Below, piece after piece: positions 53,191-62,498 of a stretch of DNA of 64,000 nt. Position numbers and translations under genes: made by a program. The number at the start of each line of letters is the position of its first letter. Position 1 is the stretch's first letter. The stretch is from Planctomycetaceae bacterium (GTDB lineage: Bacteria; Planctomycetota; Planctomycetia; Planctomycetales; Planctomycetaceae). A model generated the notes under the pieces. That model did no database searches and was not told the DNA's origin. It was given only the letters and a program-made list of their open reading frames with translations. The stretch spans positions 1-64,000 of the forward strand of contig JAGQQG010000025.1 in NCBI GenBank assembly GCA_020426325.1, given 5' to 3'.

Positions 53191-56100
53191 ATGATCGACC
53201 TCCACTCACAAGCCGGCATCACTCAATTGATGCCGACCACGATCGAACGACTGTGGCTCGTCCCCGCGCGAGAAACAGCCGAGCTGTCCTCCATTGCATT
53301 GCCGCAAGGGCGAACTGACATCGGGTCGTCGTCAGCCTGTGACATCTGCCTGTCAATTTCCGGCGTCGATGCTCAACACTGCTCGATCAACGTCGAAGGC
53401 ACACGTGCTGTTGTGACGGCTCACTCACGGATGACCTGGATTAACGAGGGACCCATCCACGAAAGCTGGTTCAAACCGGGCCAGCGACTGGCCATCGGTC
53501 CGATCGAATTCCTGCTGGAGTTGAGAACCGAGCAAGTCGTCACGCCTCTGCCGCAAACCCAGCTCTCTCAATTCAACTCAGCCGTCGAGAACCGGATTGC
53601 ACAGGCGCTTGAAACTCTCCAGCAAGGTGTCGATGCACTGAATTCCGATGCTCCTCTGCCCAAACATCAGCCGGTCGTGGAGATGCCGGCAGCTCCACTT
53701 CGGGAGTCCTTTCCCGAGACAAGCGATTTGGCACTCTCGCTGCGCGAACTCGACCGGCGTCGGTCGTTGATCGAGGAACTGCAGTTGTCGCTCAACGAAC
53801 ACGCGACGTCGCAATTGGACTTCTTGCGAAAACAGGAGGCAGAACAGCAGGAAGACCGGGCGGAACTCAATCAGCTTTTCAACGAATTGACGCTTGAGCG
53901 AACAACGATTCAGGACGAGGCCGAGGCCCTCGCTGCGCGACAGGCTGAACTGGAACGCCGTCTGAAGCAGCACCAGCAAGATGAACAGGCACTCTCGATC
54001 CGCCGTTCCGAACTGGAACAGATGTCAGAGAGCATCAAAGACCAAAGCCGTGATCAATACCAGCGTGAACAGGCACTTCAGGCACGCATCAAGGAGATCA
54101 ATGCCAGTGAGGCAGATCTCGTCGATCGCGAAGCGGAGATGCGTCAGCTGCTCGATCACCTGGAGAGTCAGCAGTCTGCCCTGGAGACACGAGCTCGGGA
54201 ACTGGAGTCGGAACGGGAACATTGGCTTGGCAGCCGCGAAGCGGTCGACGAGCCGCTCGATCACCTGCATGAGTCAATCACTGCAAGAGAGCAGGAACTT
54301 GAGCAACTTCTGGCAGAATATGAAAGCGATCGTGAACGACTGGTTCAGTCAGAATCGGCAATTGCTGACAGAGAGCACGAGTTGTCCGCTCTCAGCGAGC
54401 AACTCCGCGAGCGCGAAGAGCAAACTCAACGATGGGCAGCCGAACTCGATATTCGGAGTGACTCGCTGTCCGTCCACACGCAGACATTGCAGCAATGGAA
54501 GGCCGAGCTCGAAGCGTCCGCTTCAGAACAGGACGGATTGCAACAGCTGACAGCCGACGAACTGGCCGATCTTGAACATCGTGAACAGGAACTGAGCGTA
54601 CTCGCACAGGCCATCGAAGAGGAACGCGATGAGTTGGCGGCCAGTCGAGACGATCTCGAACAGGAGAGGTCACTGCTGAAGGCCGACCGTGAACGGCTCA
54701 CGCGCGACCGCCAGGATTTCGACAACGCACAACAGCAGTTCAACGAACAGCAGGCTGCACTCGCCGAGGCACAGGCTTTGCTGCGCGTTCAACAACAAGA
54801 ATGGCAGGACCGGCAGGCACAGTCTGAACAGCAGTTGTCCGAACTGGCGTCCCGCGAGGATCAGATCCTGGCTCAGCAAGCACAGCTGGAGCAGGAGCGA
54901 GAACAGCTGGCTCTGGGTCAGCAGGAACTCGATGCCGATCGGGAATCTCTGGTCGAGGAGCGCGAATTGCTCGAACAAGAGCGGAACACGCTGCTGGCTT
55001 CTCAACAGGAGCTGGAATCTCGTCTGCAAGGTGATGCCGATTTGTCAGCGGACCTTCAGGCTGAAGCAGAAAGGCTTGCTGCGGAGAAAAATCAACTGGA
55101 GATTGATCGCGAACAACTCATCCATCAACGTCAGGAACTGGAGGCTGCCGAGGCCGCGCTCTCTGCACAAAGGGAGTCGCTGGAGCAGGATCGTGACGAA
55201 CTGCTGGCAGAACGCCAGGAGATGGAATCCGCAAAGAACTCGCTGAACGAACTCAAAGTGACTCTCGAAGAAGAACGTGCTGCGCTGCTTGTTGATCAGC
55301 AGACGCAGGTCGAGGAGGAGGAAAGTGCGCATGCTCAACTTACGGAACTTCAGGCCGAACAGGACCGGCTGCACGAGTTGTCACAGTCGATTGAGCAGCA
55401 AACCGAAGCACTTTACGATCGTGAACAACTGCTGACGCAGCGTGAGGAACAACTTCAGCAACGGGAACAAGAACTGGAGAATCGTGAGGTCGATTCCGAG
55501 TTGGTGGATGACGAAACGGACCATGATGCCCTCGATGTCGAACGCCAGGAAATCGACGAATTGCGTCAATCACTGATTGAGGCAAAATCACACATCGAGG
55601 AGGAGCGAGCATCGTTCGAGGAGCAGCAAAAACAACTGGCGACCGACCGTGCAGAAGTTGAAACGGCTCAGGAAGAGATTCAACGGCAGATCGGTGTGCT
55701 GGAGTCTGCACGTGACGAACTGCTGGCCGAACGCGACCGTCTCGAAAAAGAAATTGCCGAATTCCAGCGCCAGCGAGAGCACGAGACCATTGAGGATCAC
55801 GATGAGCTGATCTCTGAGTATCGGGACTCCGACTCGTCCGCGTCAGAGGAAACGGTCGACACGCCCCTCTCGGTAGAATCGGATGCGGAACAGGACGAAC
55901 TCGTTTCGGAAACTGAGGAGCCTGCCGACGAGTACGAGATGGCCGAGTCTGCGGATACAACAGATGACGAGGACATCTGTGAAGACGAAGTCTGCGAAGA
56001 CGTGATCGAGCACGAAACCGAGCCGGTTGCTGAGGATGCCGAGGCAGCGACTCTTCGTGCACAGTTGGCGGAACTTTTTGGAATGGGTCCTTCGAGTGAG

Positions 56101-57144
56101 CCGAAGCCCACACAGGCGGCAGTCCCATCCGATCACTCAGAAGCTCAGGAAGATGTTGAGCCTGAAGAGGTCGCTCAGTCAGTCATGCCCGAGCCTGCCG
56201 TCACTCCTCCTCAACCGCCGGTACAAGCGTCATCGGTTTCTCACGAACATGAGGAACACGATTCGATTTCTGCATACATGCAGCAGTTACTTGCAAGGAA
56301 CGGTCAGGCGACTCCCAACAAACCGGAGCCACCACCTGTCGAGAAAAAGAAGCCGTCGCCGTCACCAACATCCTTAGACCTCGATCAACCACGCGTGCCA
56401 CAGAAGCCGTTAGCTCTGGAGCCGTCGGTTGAAACTCCCCAAGTGTTTGTTGCGCCTCCTACGAACAGCCCGGATCGCAAGAATCGATGCGCCGATACGG
56501 AGCGTGCAAACATCGATTCCCTTCGCGAAGTTGCCAATCTGTCGGCTCGCTCAGCATTGGCCATTCATAATTCTACAGGTCTGAAGAATCGATTCCTCAT
56601 CCGAGGGATCGTGGCCGTTAGTCTGCTGACCGCCACAGTCGTGCTGTTTACAGCGCACTTCTGGGTTGGGGTTTCTTACTCATCCTGGGGATTCCTTGCA
56701 GCAGCAGCGACCTGTGCGAGTGCATTTGAATTCCTAAAGACCCTCTCGCAACTCGAAGCAAACAAAGTCTACCAGTCCTTCGAACCGATCGAAGAAAAAA
56801 AGGATGACGCTGTGCTGTCCATCGTGGGCAAACTGGCCGGGTTCGCAGAACTGCTGTCATTCCGACGACAAACCAAGTCTCATGATGATGAGTTGACTTC
56901 CGGGGAAGATGGCGGAGAAGGTGAACCAGTTGCGAGTGAAATGTCGGATGAGGCCGACACCTGGGCTGACGATGATGTCCCGACAAACGCCACAGAATCC
57001 CAAGATGACGTCGACTTCGAGGACTCCTATTCTATCGATGCTGAAGCACTGGCGGACGAACTGCGGGAAACCCAGCGACGATCCAGCGAGACCGACTACG
57101 ATTTTGTCCCCACATCCATTGACAATCTGCTCGGCGAAGACTGA
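53191..57144 (+). CDS. Giant FHA-domain, coiled-coil, double-membrane-helix protein
   Basis: A 1317-residue protein. The N-terminus (about 20-115) has FHA-domain marks: GRTDIGSSSACDICL, then GVDAQHCSI (His63), the phospho-threonine-binding fold. From about residue 180 to 870 it is a near-continuous coiled coil rich in Gln, Glu and Leu. An acidic stretch follows (about 870-955). Two short motifs occur, LRAQLAELFGMG (from about 955) and HDSISAYMQQLLARNG (from about 1017). Two membrane helices lie at about 1138-1157 and 1163-1180, and an acidic tail ends the protein. The ATG at 53191 has GGAG six bases upstream. It probably recognises a phosphorylated protein and tethers it at the membrane. Confidence 0.87.
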   Translation: MIDLHSQAGITQLMPTTIERLWLVPARETAELSSIALPQGRTDIGSSSACDICLSISGVDAQHCSINVEGTRAVVTAHSRMTWINEGPIHESWFKPGQRLAIGPIEFLLELRTEQVVTPLPQTQLSQFNSAVENRIAQALETLQQGVDALNSDAPLPKHQPVVEMPAAPLRESFPETSDLALSLRELDRRRSLIEELQLSLNEHATSQLDFLRKQEAEQQEDRAELNQLFNELTLERTTIQDEAEALAARQAELERRLKQHQQDEQALSIRRSELEQMSESIKDQSRDQYQREQALQARIKEINASEADLVDREAEMRQLLDHLESQQSALETRARELESEREHWLGSREAVDEPLDHLHESITAREQELEQLLAEYESDRERLVQSESAIADREHELSALSEQLREREEQTQRWAAELDIRSDSLSVHTQTLQQWKAELEASASEQDGLQQLTADELADLEHREQELSVLAQAIEEERDELAASRDDLEQERSLLKADRERLTRDRQDFDNAQQQFNEQQAALAEAQALLRVQQQEWQDRQAQSEQQLSELASREDQILAQQAQLEQEREQLALGQQELDADRESLVEERELLEQERNTLLASQQELESRLQGDADLSADLQAEAERLAAEKNQLEIDREQLIHQRQELEAAEAALSAQRESLEQDRDELLAERQEMESAKNSLNELKVTLEEERAALLVDQQTQVEEEESAHAQLTELQAEQDRLHELSQSIEQQTEALYDREQLLTQREEQLQQREQELENREVDSELVDDETDHDALDVERQEIDELRQSLIEAKSHIEEERASFEEQQKQLATDRAEVETAQEEIQRQIGVLESARDELLAERDRLEKEIAEFQRQREHETIEDHDELISEYRDSDSSASEETVDTPLSVESDAEQDELVSETEEPADEYEMAESADTTDDEDICEDEVCEDVIEHETEPVAEDAEAATLRAQLAELFGMGPSSEPKPTQAAVPSDHSEAQEDVEPEEVAQSVMPEPAVTPPQPPVQASSVSHEHEEHDSISAYMQQLLARNGQATPNKPEPPPVEKKKPSPSPTSLDLDQPRVPQKPLALEPSVETPQVFVAPPTNSPDRKNRCADTERANIDSLREVANLSARSALAIHNSTGLKNRFLIRGIVAVSLLTATVVLFTAHFWVGVSYSSWGFLAAAATCASAFEFLKTLSQLEANKVYQSFEPIEEKKDDAVLSIVGKLAGFAELLSFRRQTKSHDDELTSGEDGGEGEPVASEMSDEADTWADDDVPTNATESQDDVDFEDSYSIDAEALADELRETQRRSSETDYDFVPTSIDNLLGED

Positions 57145-57183
57145 TGCGCAGCAGCCAATCCTCGGTGTGTGTTGTTGAGAGAC

Positions 57184-58647
57184 TCAGATGATCTCGGCAA
57201 TCGGCTCAGCACCTTCAACGCCGACCAGCTTTTGATCAAGACCGCCGAAGAAGTAAGAGAGTCCGTTCGGATCGAGTCCCATCTGATGCAGCACCGTTGC
57301 ATGGAGGTACTTGACATGGAGTCGGTTTTCGACGGCTTTCGAGCCTAATTCGTCTGTTTGACCATAGCTGGTGCCACCCTTAATGCCACCACCGGCCATC
57401 CAGCTGGTGAAGCCATACGAGTTGTGGTCACGTCCGGTTCCCTTCTCATACTCCGCCACCGGTTGCCGCCCGAACTCTCCGCTCCAGACGATGATCGTCT
57501 TGTCGAGCAACCCGCGTTGCTTGAGGTCCTGCAGCAGACCCGCGATCGGTTTGTCGGTCTCGGCCGCGTGCAGGTTGTGATTCATTTCCATGTCGGTGTG
57601 TGCATCCCAGTTGGCATCATTGTGATGTCCGCCAGAGTAGATCTGCACAAACCGCACACCTCTTTCGACCAGCCGTCGGGCGAGCAGACACTGACGGCCA
57701 AAGTGGGCAGACTTCTCGTCGTTGAGGCCGTACAGCTCTTGCGTGGCTTGCGTTTCCTGCGAGATATCGACTGCCTCCGGGGCATGCTGTTGCATGTTGA
57801 ACGCCAGTTCGTAACTCGCGATGCGGGCCGCGAGATCCGAGTTAAAGCTGCGAGTCGCCTGATGGTCTTCGTTGTAAGCACGCACGGTGTCCAGCAGTTG
57901 TCGCTGTGCTTGGAGCGACAATCCTTCCGGCGGCCTGAGGTCGAGGATCGGATCGCCATGAGATCGCATGACGGTTGCCTGATACGACGCAGGCATGAAC
58001 CCGGCACTCCAGTTCGTCGGTCCGGAAATCGGCCCGCCGCGTGGGTCGAGCATCACGCAAAAGCCAGGCAGGTTCTCATTCTCAGTTCCCAATCCATAGT
58101 TGAGCCACGAGCCGAGACACGGGCTGCCGCTGAGGATTCGCCCCGAATTCATCATCAGCATCGCCGACCCATGAATCGGACTGTCAGCCGTCATCGAATG
58201 CAGGAAGGCAATGTCATCGACCTTCTGGGCGAGATGGGGAAAGAGATCGCTGACCCATTTGCCGCATTCGCCGTACTGATTGAACTTCCAGCGAGGCTCG
58301 ATCAGCCGCCCCACGTTCTTGTGTCCCCCTCGACCGAAAGTTTTCACCTCGATTGTCTGATTGTCTCGCCCATACATTTCGGGCTTGTAGTCAAACGTAT
58401 CGATGTGGCTCGGTCCGCCGTACATGAACAGGAAGATGCAAGCCGTCGCGTCTGGATCAAAATGGGGCTGCTTCGGAGCGAGGGGGTTCTCGAATGGCGT
58501 CTTGTCATCAGCTGCGACAGACTGCGTCGAGAGGAACCCGTCAGCTCCCAGCATGGCCGTGAGTGCAGCCCCACCGAAACCGCACCCGCTTTCCCACAAG
58601 AACTCACGACGTGTGCGACCACAAAAGTTCGGACGATTCGCAGCCAT
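57184..58647 (-). CDS. DUF1501 protein with Tat signal
   Basis: A 487-residue DUF1501 protein. The N-terminus has a Tat motif (TRREFLWESGCGFGGAALTA). Family marks are IFLFMYGGPSHIDTFDYKPE, MLMMNSGRILSGSPCLGSW, TENENLPGFCVMLDP, VWSGEFGRQPVAE and GRDHNSYGFTSWMAGGG. It is in the same subgroup as the protein at 37487-38941 but has no PSCyt/PSD1 partner beside it. The ATG at 58647 has GAGGG upstream; the TTG one codon earlier is unlikely. A small methyltransferase-like gene lies upstream on the same strand. Confidence 0.88.
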   Translation of the reverse strand: MAANRPNFCGRTRREFLWESGCGFGGAALTAMLGADGFLSTQSVAADDKTPFENPLAPKQPHFDPDATACIFLFMYGGPSHIDTFDYKPEMYGRDNQTIEVKTFGRGGHKNVGRLIEPRWKFNQYGECGKWVSDLFPHLAQKVDDIAFLHSMTADSPIHGSAMLMMNSGRILSGSPCLGSWLNYGLGTENENLPGFCVMLDPRGGPISGPTNWSAGFMPASYQATVMRSHGDPILDLRPPEGLSLQAQRQLLDTVRAYNEDHQATRSFNSDLAARIASYELAFNMQQHAPEAVDISQETQATQELYGLNDEKSAHFGRQCLLARRLVERGVRFVQIYSGGHHNDANWDAHTDMEMNHNLHAAETDKPIAGLLQDLKQRGLLDKTIIVWSGEFGRQPVAEYEKGTGRDHNSYGFTSWMAGGGIKGGTSYGQTDELGSKAVENRLHVKYLHATVLHQMGLDPNGLSYFFGGLDQKLVGVEGAEPIAEII

Positions 58648-58774
58648 CAATCAACCCTCTGATTCCGACGCAGTCATATATCGACCTCCATCATAGCCGT
58701 CCGGCAGACGTTCGTCAGCACCTGAACGTTGGACGATTGGGCTCAGCATCTGGAGATGATTGTTCCTGGAATCG

Positions 58775-59404
58775 TCATCGACGCCTGCGCCGCAGCACCT
58801 TGCGACGCACTCGCATATCCTCGAGACCGTTATACGTCACCAGGAGCGCCCCTTCAGACGCGTACGCCTCGAAGACATCACCCAGAATGTCGTCTTCGCC
58901 GGGCCAGGGGTATGCGTAGATGATGTCGAAATCATCCAGTTCAATCTGGAGCGCCTCGTAGGCGTCCGGCCCCTCTGTGGCGAGCCAGGCAACCTCGCCC
59001 GGTGTCACGGCAATGTCGTCAGCATCCGCGGGGACAAAACTCCCCTCAACAAATTCTGCCGGGATGTCAAAGTCCGCTGCCAGTTTCTCCGCTTCAGCAA
59101 CGAGAGTGCGTTCAATCTCGATCCCGTAAGCTTCATACTCCAGCAAAGCCGCGAGACAAGTGACGACACCAAAACCGCTCCCCCACTCACAGAACAATGT
59201 CCCGACGGCCTGAGACTGTTCCTGGATCGCGGACAGGATCCAATAGGCGGCGACGAAATCACTCGGCACGAAGGCAGGGATCGGTTGTCGTCTCGTGTTC
59301 TCTGTGAAGTCGTCGATCCGCTTGCTGGCGACATGAAGGAATCTGGCAACCTCCTGCGGAAGCCGACCTTCGTTCATCTTGACCGCGACTTCGACCAGTG
59401 CCAT
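58775..59404 (-). CDS. SAM-dependent methyltransferase-like protein
   Basis: A 209-residue protein with a motif-I-like segment CEWGSGFGVVTCLAALLEYE and the acidic strand end GIEIERTLVAEAEK, typical of class I methyltransferases. The usual post-motif segment appears as FDIIYAYPWPGEDDILGDVF. The C-terminus is very basic (RRKVLRRRRR). The ATG at 59404 has AGGTG close upstream; an in-frame ATG 12 bases earlier is an alternative. It could also be a ribosomal L11- or protein-methyltransferase-like enzyme; the substrate is unknown. Confidence 0.7.
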   Translation of the reverse strand: MALVEVAVKMNEGRLPQEVARFLHVASKRIDDFTENTRRQPIPAFVPSDFVAAYWILSAIQEQSQAVGTLFCEWGSGFGVVTCLAALLEYEAYGIEIERTLVAEAEKLAADFDIPAEFVEGSFVPADADDIAVTPGEVAWLATEGPDAYEALQIELDDFDIIYAYPWPGEDDILGDVFEAYASEGALLVTYNGLEDMRVRRKVLRRRRR

Positions 59405-59505
59405 GGGGCACCTCATGACAACATCGGAGAATTTGACTTGGTCGCATGCCGTCAGTCAGTCGCATAAACTTCTTCCCAATCCGACCGCTTTCGAGCGACA
59501 GTATC

Positions 59506-60420
59506 ATGATCTCGATTCGACCATTTCTGCAACTCTGCCGCCTGCCTGCCGTGTTCACGGCATTGGCAGACATTTTTCTGGGCTACCTTCTCGTTCACAA
59601 CTCGCTCCTCTCCGGCCGAGAACAGTCGCCTGTCGATTTCCTGCTGCTGCTGGGCACGTCAGCTTCGCTGTATTTGTCCGGCATGGTCTGGAACGACGTT
59701 TTCGATCGACATGTTGACGCGAAAGAGCGACCGAACCGACCAATTCCCTCGGGCCGCGTCTCAGTTCGAGCGGCGGTGATGTTTGCAGTGACGCTGATGT
59801 TCCTCGGCTTGGCGTGCGCAGCATTCGTCGGACGAAACACACTGCTCGTGGCCGGTCTGCTGACGCTGTGCATTCTTCTTTATGACGGAGGTCTGAAACG
59901 CACACCTTTGGGGCCAATTGCAATGGGAGGCTGCCGGTTCCTGAACGTGATTCTTGGAGCGAGCAGCGACTGGTTGCGGTTCGAGCAGGTGTGGTGGCGG
60001 CCTCAACTCTGGGTTGCTGCCGGATTGGGAGTGTACATCGTCGGGGTGACCTGGTTTGCCCGGACCGAAGCCCGTCAAAGCAGTCGCGTGCATCTCGGTC
60101 TGGCAATGTGCGTCGTGAACTTCGGACTGGCCATCCTGATCGGTTGGCTCACACGTGCCCCGAATCCGGCTGTCACGCCTGCCCTGTTTGTGTTGGGAGT
60201 GATCGGATTGAGCATCAATCGACGCCTGCTCGTTGCGATCTCGAACCCGTCTCCCGAACGCGTGCAGGCAGCGATCAAGACCATGCTGCTGTCGGTGATC
60301 ATGCTGGATGCCACGATCATCTTTGCCAAACTCGGGCAACCTGGTGCCGGTTACGCCATTGCGACCGCAGCCCTCATCGTTCCCGCGATGATGCTGGGCC
60401 GCTGGCTCCGCTTGACGTGA
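59506..60420 (+). CDS. UbiA-family membrane prenyltransferase
   Basis: A 304-residue protein with about eight membrane helices. The first Asp-rich motif is NDVFDRHVDAKERPNRPIPS (from residue 63), matching NDxxDxxxD with the ERPNRP extension used for Mg-diphosphate binding. The second motif is reduced to YDGGLKRTPLG instead of a full DxxxD. UbiA-type enzymes join a prenyl chain to an aromatic or other acceptor. The second-motif weakness and the planctomycete setting leave the substrate open. ATG 59506 gives the usual MISIRPFLQLCRLPAVFTAL start; the frame is open 60 bases upstream. It abuts the methyltransferase gene downstream. Confidence 0.82.
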   Translation: MISIRPFLQLCRLPAVFTALADIFLGYLLVHNSLLSGREQSPVDFLLLLGTSASLYLSGMVWNDVFDRHVDAKERPNRPIPSGRVSVRAAVMFAVTLMFLGLACAAFVGRNTLLVAGLLTLCILLYDGGLKRTPLGPIAMGGCRFLNVILGASSDWLRFEQVWWRPQLWVAAGLGVYIVGVTWFARTEARQSSRVHLGLAMCVVNFGLAILIGWLTRAPNPAVTPALFVLGVIGLSINRRLLVAISNPSPERVQAAIKTMLLSVIMLDATIIFAKLGQPGAGYAIATAALIVPAMMLGRWLRLT

Positions 60421-62244
60421 ATGTTTCCCATGACGATCGCGCTGAAACGACCGAGACGCGACCCGACACTGGGAGCAGTCTACACCCCGGAGCCGATCGT
60501 CCGGTTCATGCTCCGTGCCTGCCTGTCGGCAACGTTTGTGGAACGCATGTGCGATGACGATGCTCCCCTGCGCATTCTCGACCCATCCTGCGGTGACGGT
60601 GCCTACCTGCTCGAAGCATTCAACGAACTGCGACGACTCAATCCGGAGGGATCGCCCATCGAGGTGATCAGCCGTCACCTTTTCGGCGTTGACATCGATC
60701 CCGTCGCAGTGAAAGACGTTCACGAACGTCTTCGTCAGGTCATACAGCCGACAGACAGTGACCTTTATCACCCCTCCAAAACTTGGCAATCCAACTTCGT
60801 CCAAGGCGACGCCCTGACTGGTCCAGACTTCCATCAAGCATCTGTTAAGAGATGTGATTCACCGTCTGAGGGTCTTGACTGGCAGGCCACGTTTCCGCAG
60901 GTCGCCGCTGCGGGTGGGTTCGATCTGATCATCGGGAACCCGCCCTACGTCCGCGAGAAGAACGCGAAGCCGTTGTTCGATCGACTTGCGCACTCGGAAC
61001 TGGGCCGTCGACACCGGCAGCCGCGCATGGACCTGTGGCACTACTTTCTCCATCGGGGGCTCGACCTGCTGCGACCCGGGGGCATTCTGTGCTTCATCGT
61101 CAACAGCTATTGGACATCCGCCGTGAGTGCACGGCCGTTAATCGACCGCCTCGCAGCAGAGACGACCCTGCGGCAACTGGTCCTGTTCGGAGACTCACCC
61201 CTGTTCGACGGAGTCACCGGTCGGCACATGGTTCTGCAGTTGCAGAAGGGAACAACCAACGACGAATGCCGCATCATCGATCTCACCCGTTGCGATGACG
61301 GTCTCACAGAACTCTCAACGTTGATCAACACGACCTCTCCTCCCGATGATTCATCCGGACAAATCGTCGAGACGTTTCGTTCACAGGCATCCCTTTTCGA
61401 TCGCGGGCGGTTGCAGATCAACCCAGTGCACCGAAAGAGTCGCCTCGATTCGACGATCCGCTTGGGTGACGTCTGCACAGTGAGACAGGGGATTGCGGAG
61501 AATCCGCCGTTCGTCACCCGAAAGATGGCAGCCGAGTTAAAGGACTGTTTCCATGTCGGCGAAGGAGTCTTCGTGTTGACTCAACAGGAGGTCGATCTTC
61601 TTGGCCTCTCGGGCGAGGAACAATCTCTCCTCCGTCCGTACTACCTAACGCGATCGATTGGACGTTACTCCTTACCGACCGAGCCGACACACCGGATCCT
61701 CTACCTCACTCCTCGGACGGCCCCCGATGTCACCTCGCTCCCCGCCATCGCACGACATCTTGAGCAGGTTCGTCCGGTTCTCGAACGTCGGCGTGAGGTC
61801 ATGCGCGGAACGATTCAGTGGTGGCACCTGCACTGGCCGCGTGAGGAACAACTCTTTCGTGAGCCACGAGTGCTCGCTGTTCAGATGGGACGGCACCCTC
61901 AATTTGTCTATGCCGAGTCGCCCACATACGTCGGCTTCTCGGTGAATGTCGTTCGATTGAAAGAGGCACATCGACTGTCTCTGCCCGCGCTAACAGCCGT
62001 GCTCAATTCTGCCTGGGCTGCTGACTGGTTCAACGGCCACGCCAAGCGCAGAGGCGTCGCCCTCGACATCAGCGGGACCGTCCTGCGAGACTGCCCGCTT
62101 CCGAGTCTTTCACCCCAAATCGCAGATCGGCTCCACGAGCTGTGCCTCGCTCGTCAGTCCGCCAGCGAACAGGAACATCAGAAAATGGAACATGAGATTG
62201 ACAGGCTGATCGATCGCCGCAAGCCGCATGATGACAGACCTTAG
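60421..62244 (+). CDS. Eco57I/TaqI-like N6-adenine DNA methyltransferase
   Basis: A 607-residue enzyme. Motif I is ILDPSCGDGAYLLEAF (from about residue 50), with a further SAM-site strand LFGVDIDPVAVKDVHERL. The catalytic motif is NPPY (from residue 173, in LIIGNPPYVREKN). The C-terminal half (about 330-590) resembles the target-recognition domain of Eco57I/TaqI-type enzymes (YYLTRSIGRYSL, LNSAWAADWFN). No nuclease domain (PD-D/ExK) is evident and no restriction gene is adjacent, so it is probably a solitary methyltransferase, or one half of a decayed system. The start immediately follows the UbiA stop; ATG 60430 is an in-frame alternative. Confidence 0.85.
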   Translation: MFPMTIALKRPRRDPTLGAVYTPEPIVRFMLRACLSATFVERMCDDDAPLRILDPSCGDGAYLLEAFNELRRLNPEGSPIEVISRHLFGVDIDPVAVKDVHERLRQVIQPTDSDLYHPSKTWQSNFVQGDALTGPDFHQASVKRCDSPSEGLDWQATFPQVAAAGGFDLIIGNPPYVREKNAKPLFDRLAHSELGRRHRQPRMDLWHYFLHRGLDLLRPGGILCFIVNSYWTSAVSARPLIDRLAAETTLRQLVLFGDSPLFDGVTGRHMVLQLQKGTTNDECRIIDLTRCDDGLTELSTLINTTSPPDDSSGQIVETFRSQASLFDRGRLQINPVHRKSRLDSTIRLGDVCTVRQGIAENPPFVTRKMAAELKDCFHVGEGVFVLTQQEVDLLGLSGEEQSLLRPYYLTRSIGRYSLPTEPTHRILYLTPRTAPDVTSLPAIARHLEQVRPVLERRREVMRGTIQWWHLHWPREEQLFREPRVLAVQMGRHPQFVYAESPTYVGFSVNVVRLKEAHRLSLPALTAVLNSAWAADWFNGHAKRRGVALDISGTVLRDCPLPSLSPQIADRLHELCLARQSASEQEHQKMEHEIDRLIDRRKPHDDRP

Positions 62245-62366
62245 TGAACGATCGTTTTTCAGATGATCAGCGCTGTTGCAGGAACGGGACCGCCACAATC
62301 CGTGCGACCATCATCATCGTAGATTCACGCGAGTCCTGTTCGCCCATCACGCCCAATTGACAAACA

Positions 62367-62396
62367 TTGACAATTCGTAACCGACGCGGGTATCGT
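62367..62396 (+). promoter_or_regulatory. Promoter of the last DUF1501 gene, with a duplicated -35 box
   Basis: TTGACA (62367-62372), an 18-base spacer and TATCGT (62391-62396) precede the ATG at 62499. A second TTGACA lies 10 bases upstream (62357-62362), so ATTGACAA occurs twice at one helical turn. This could be a repeated operator or an alternative -35. Confidence 0.5.
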
Positions 62397-62498
62397 AGTT
62401 TGTAGTCGGTGATCTGGCCGATGAACTGTGGACCCGCCTCCATTGTCGACATCCTCTATCGACTCCTTCCTTATTTTGCTCCACGATGGAGACCAGCG

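Noticed and set aside
57358..58662. Plus-strand open frame of 434 codons
   Set aside because: Antisense shadow of the DUF1501 gene at 57184-58647, which shows all family motifs.
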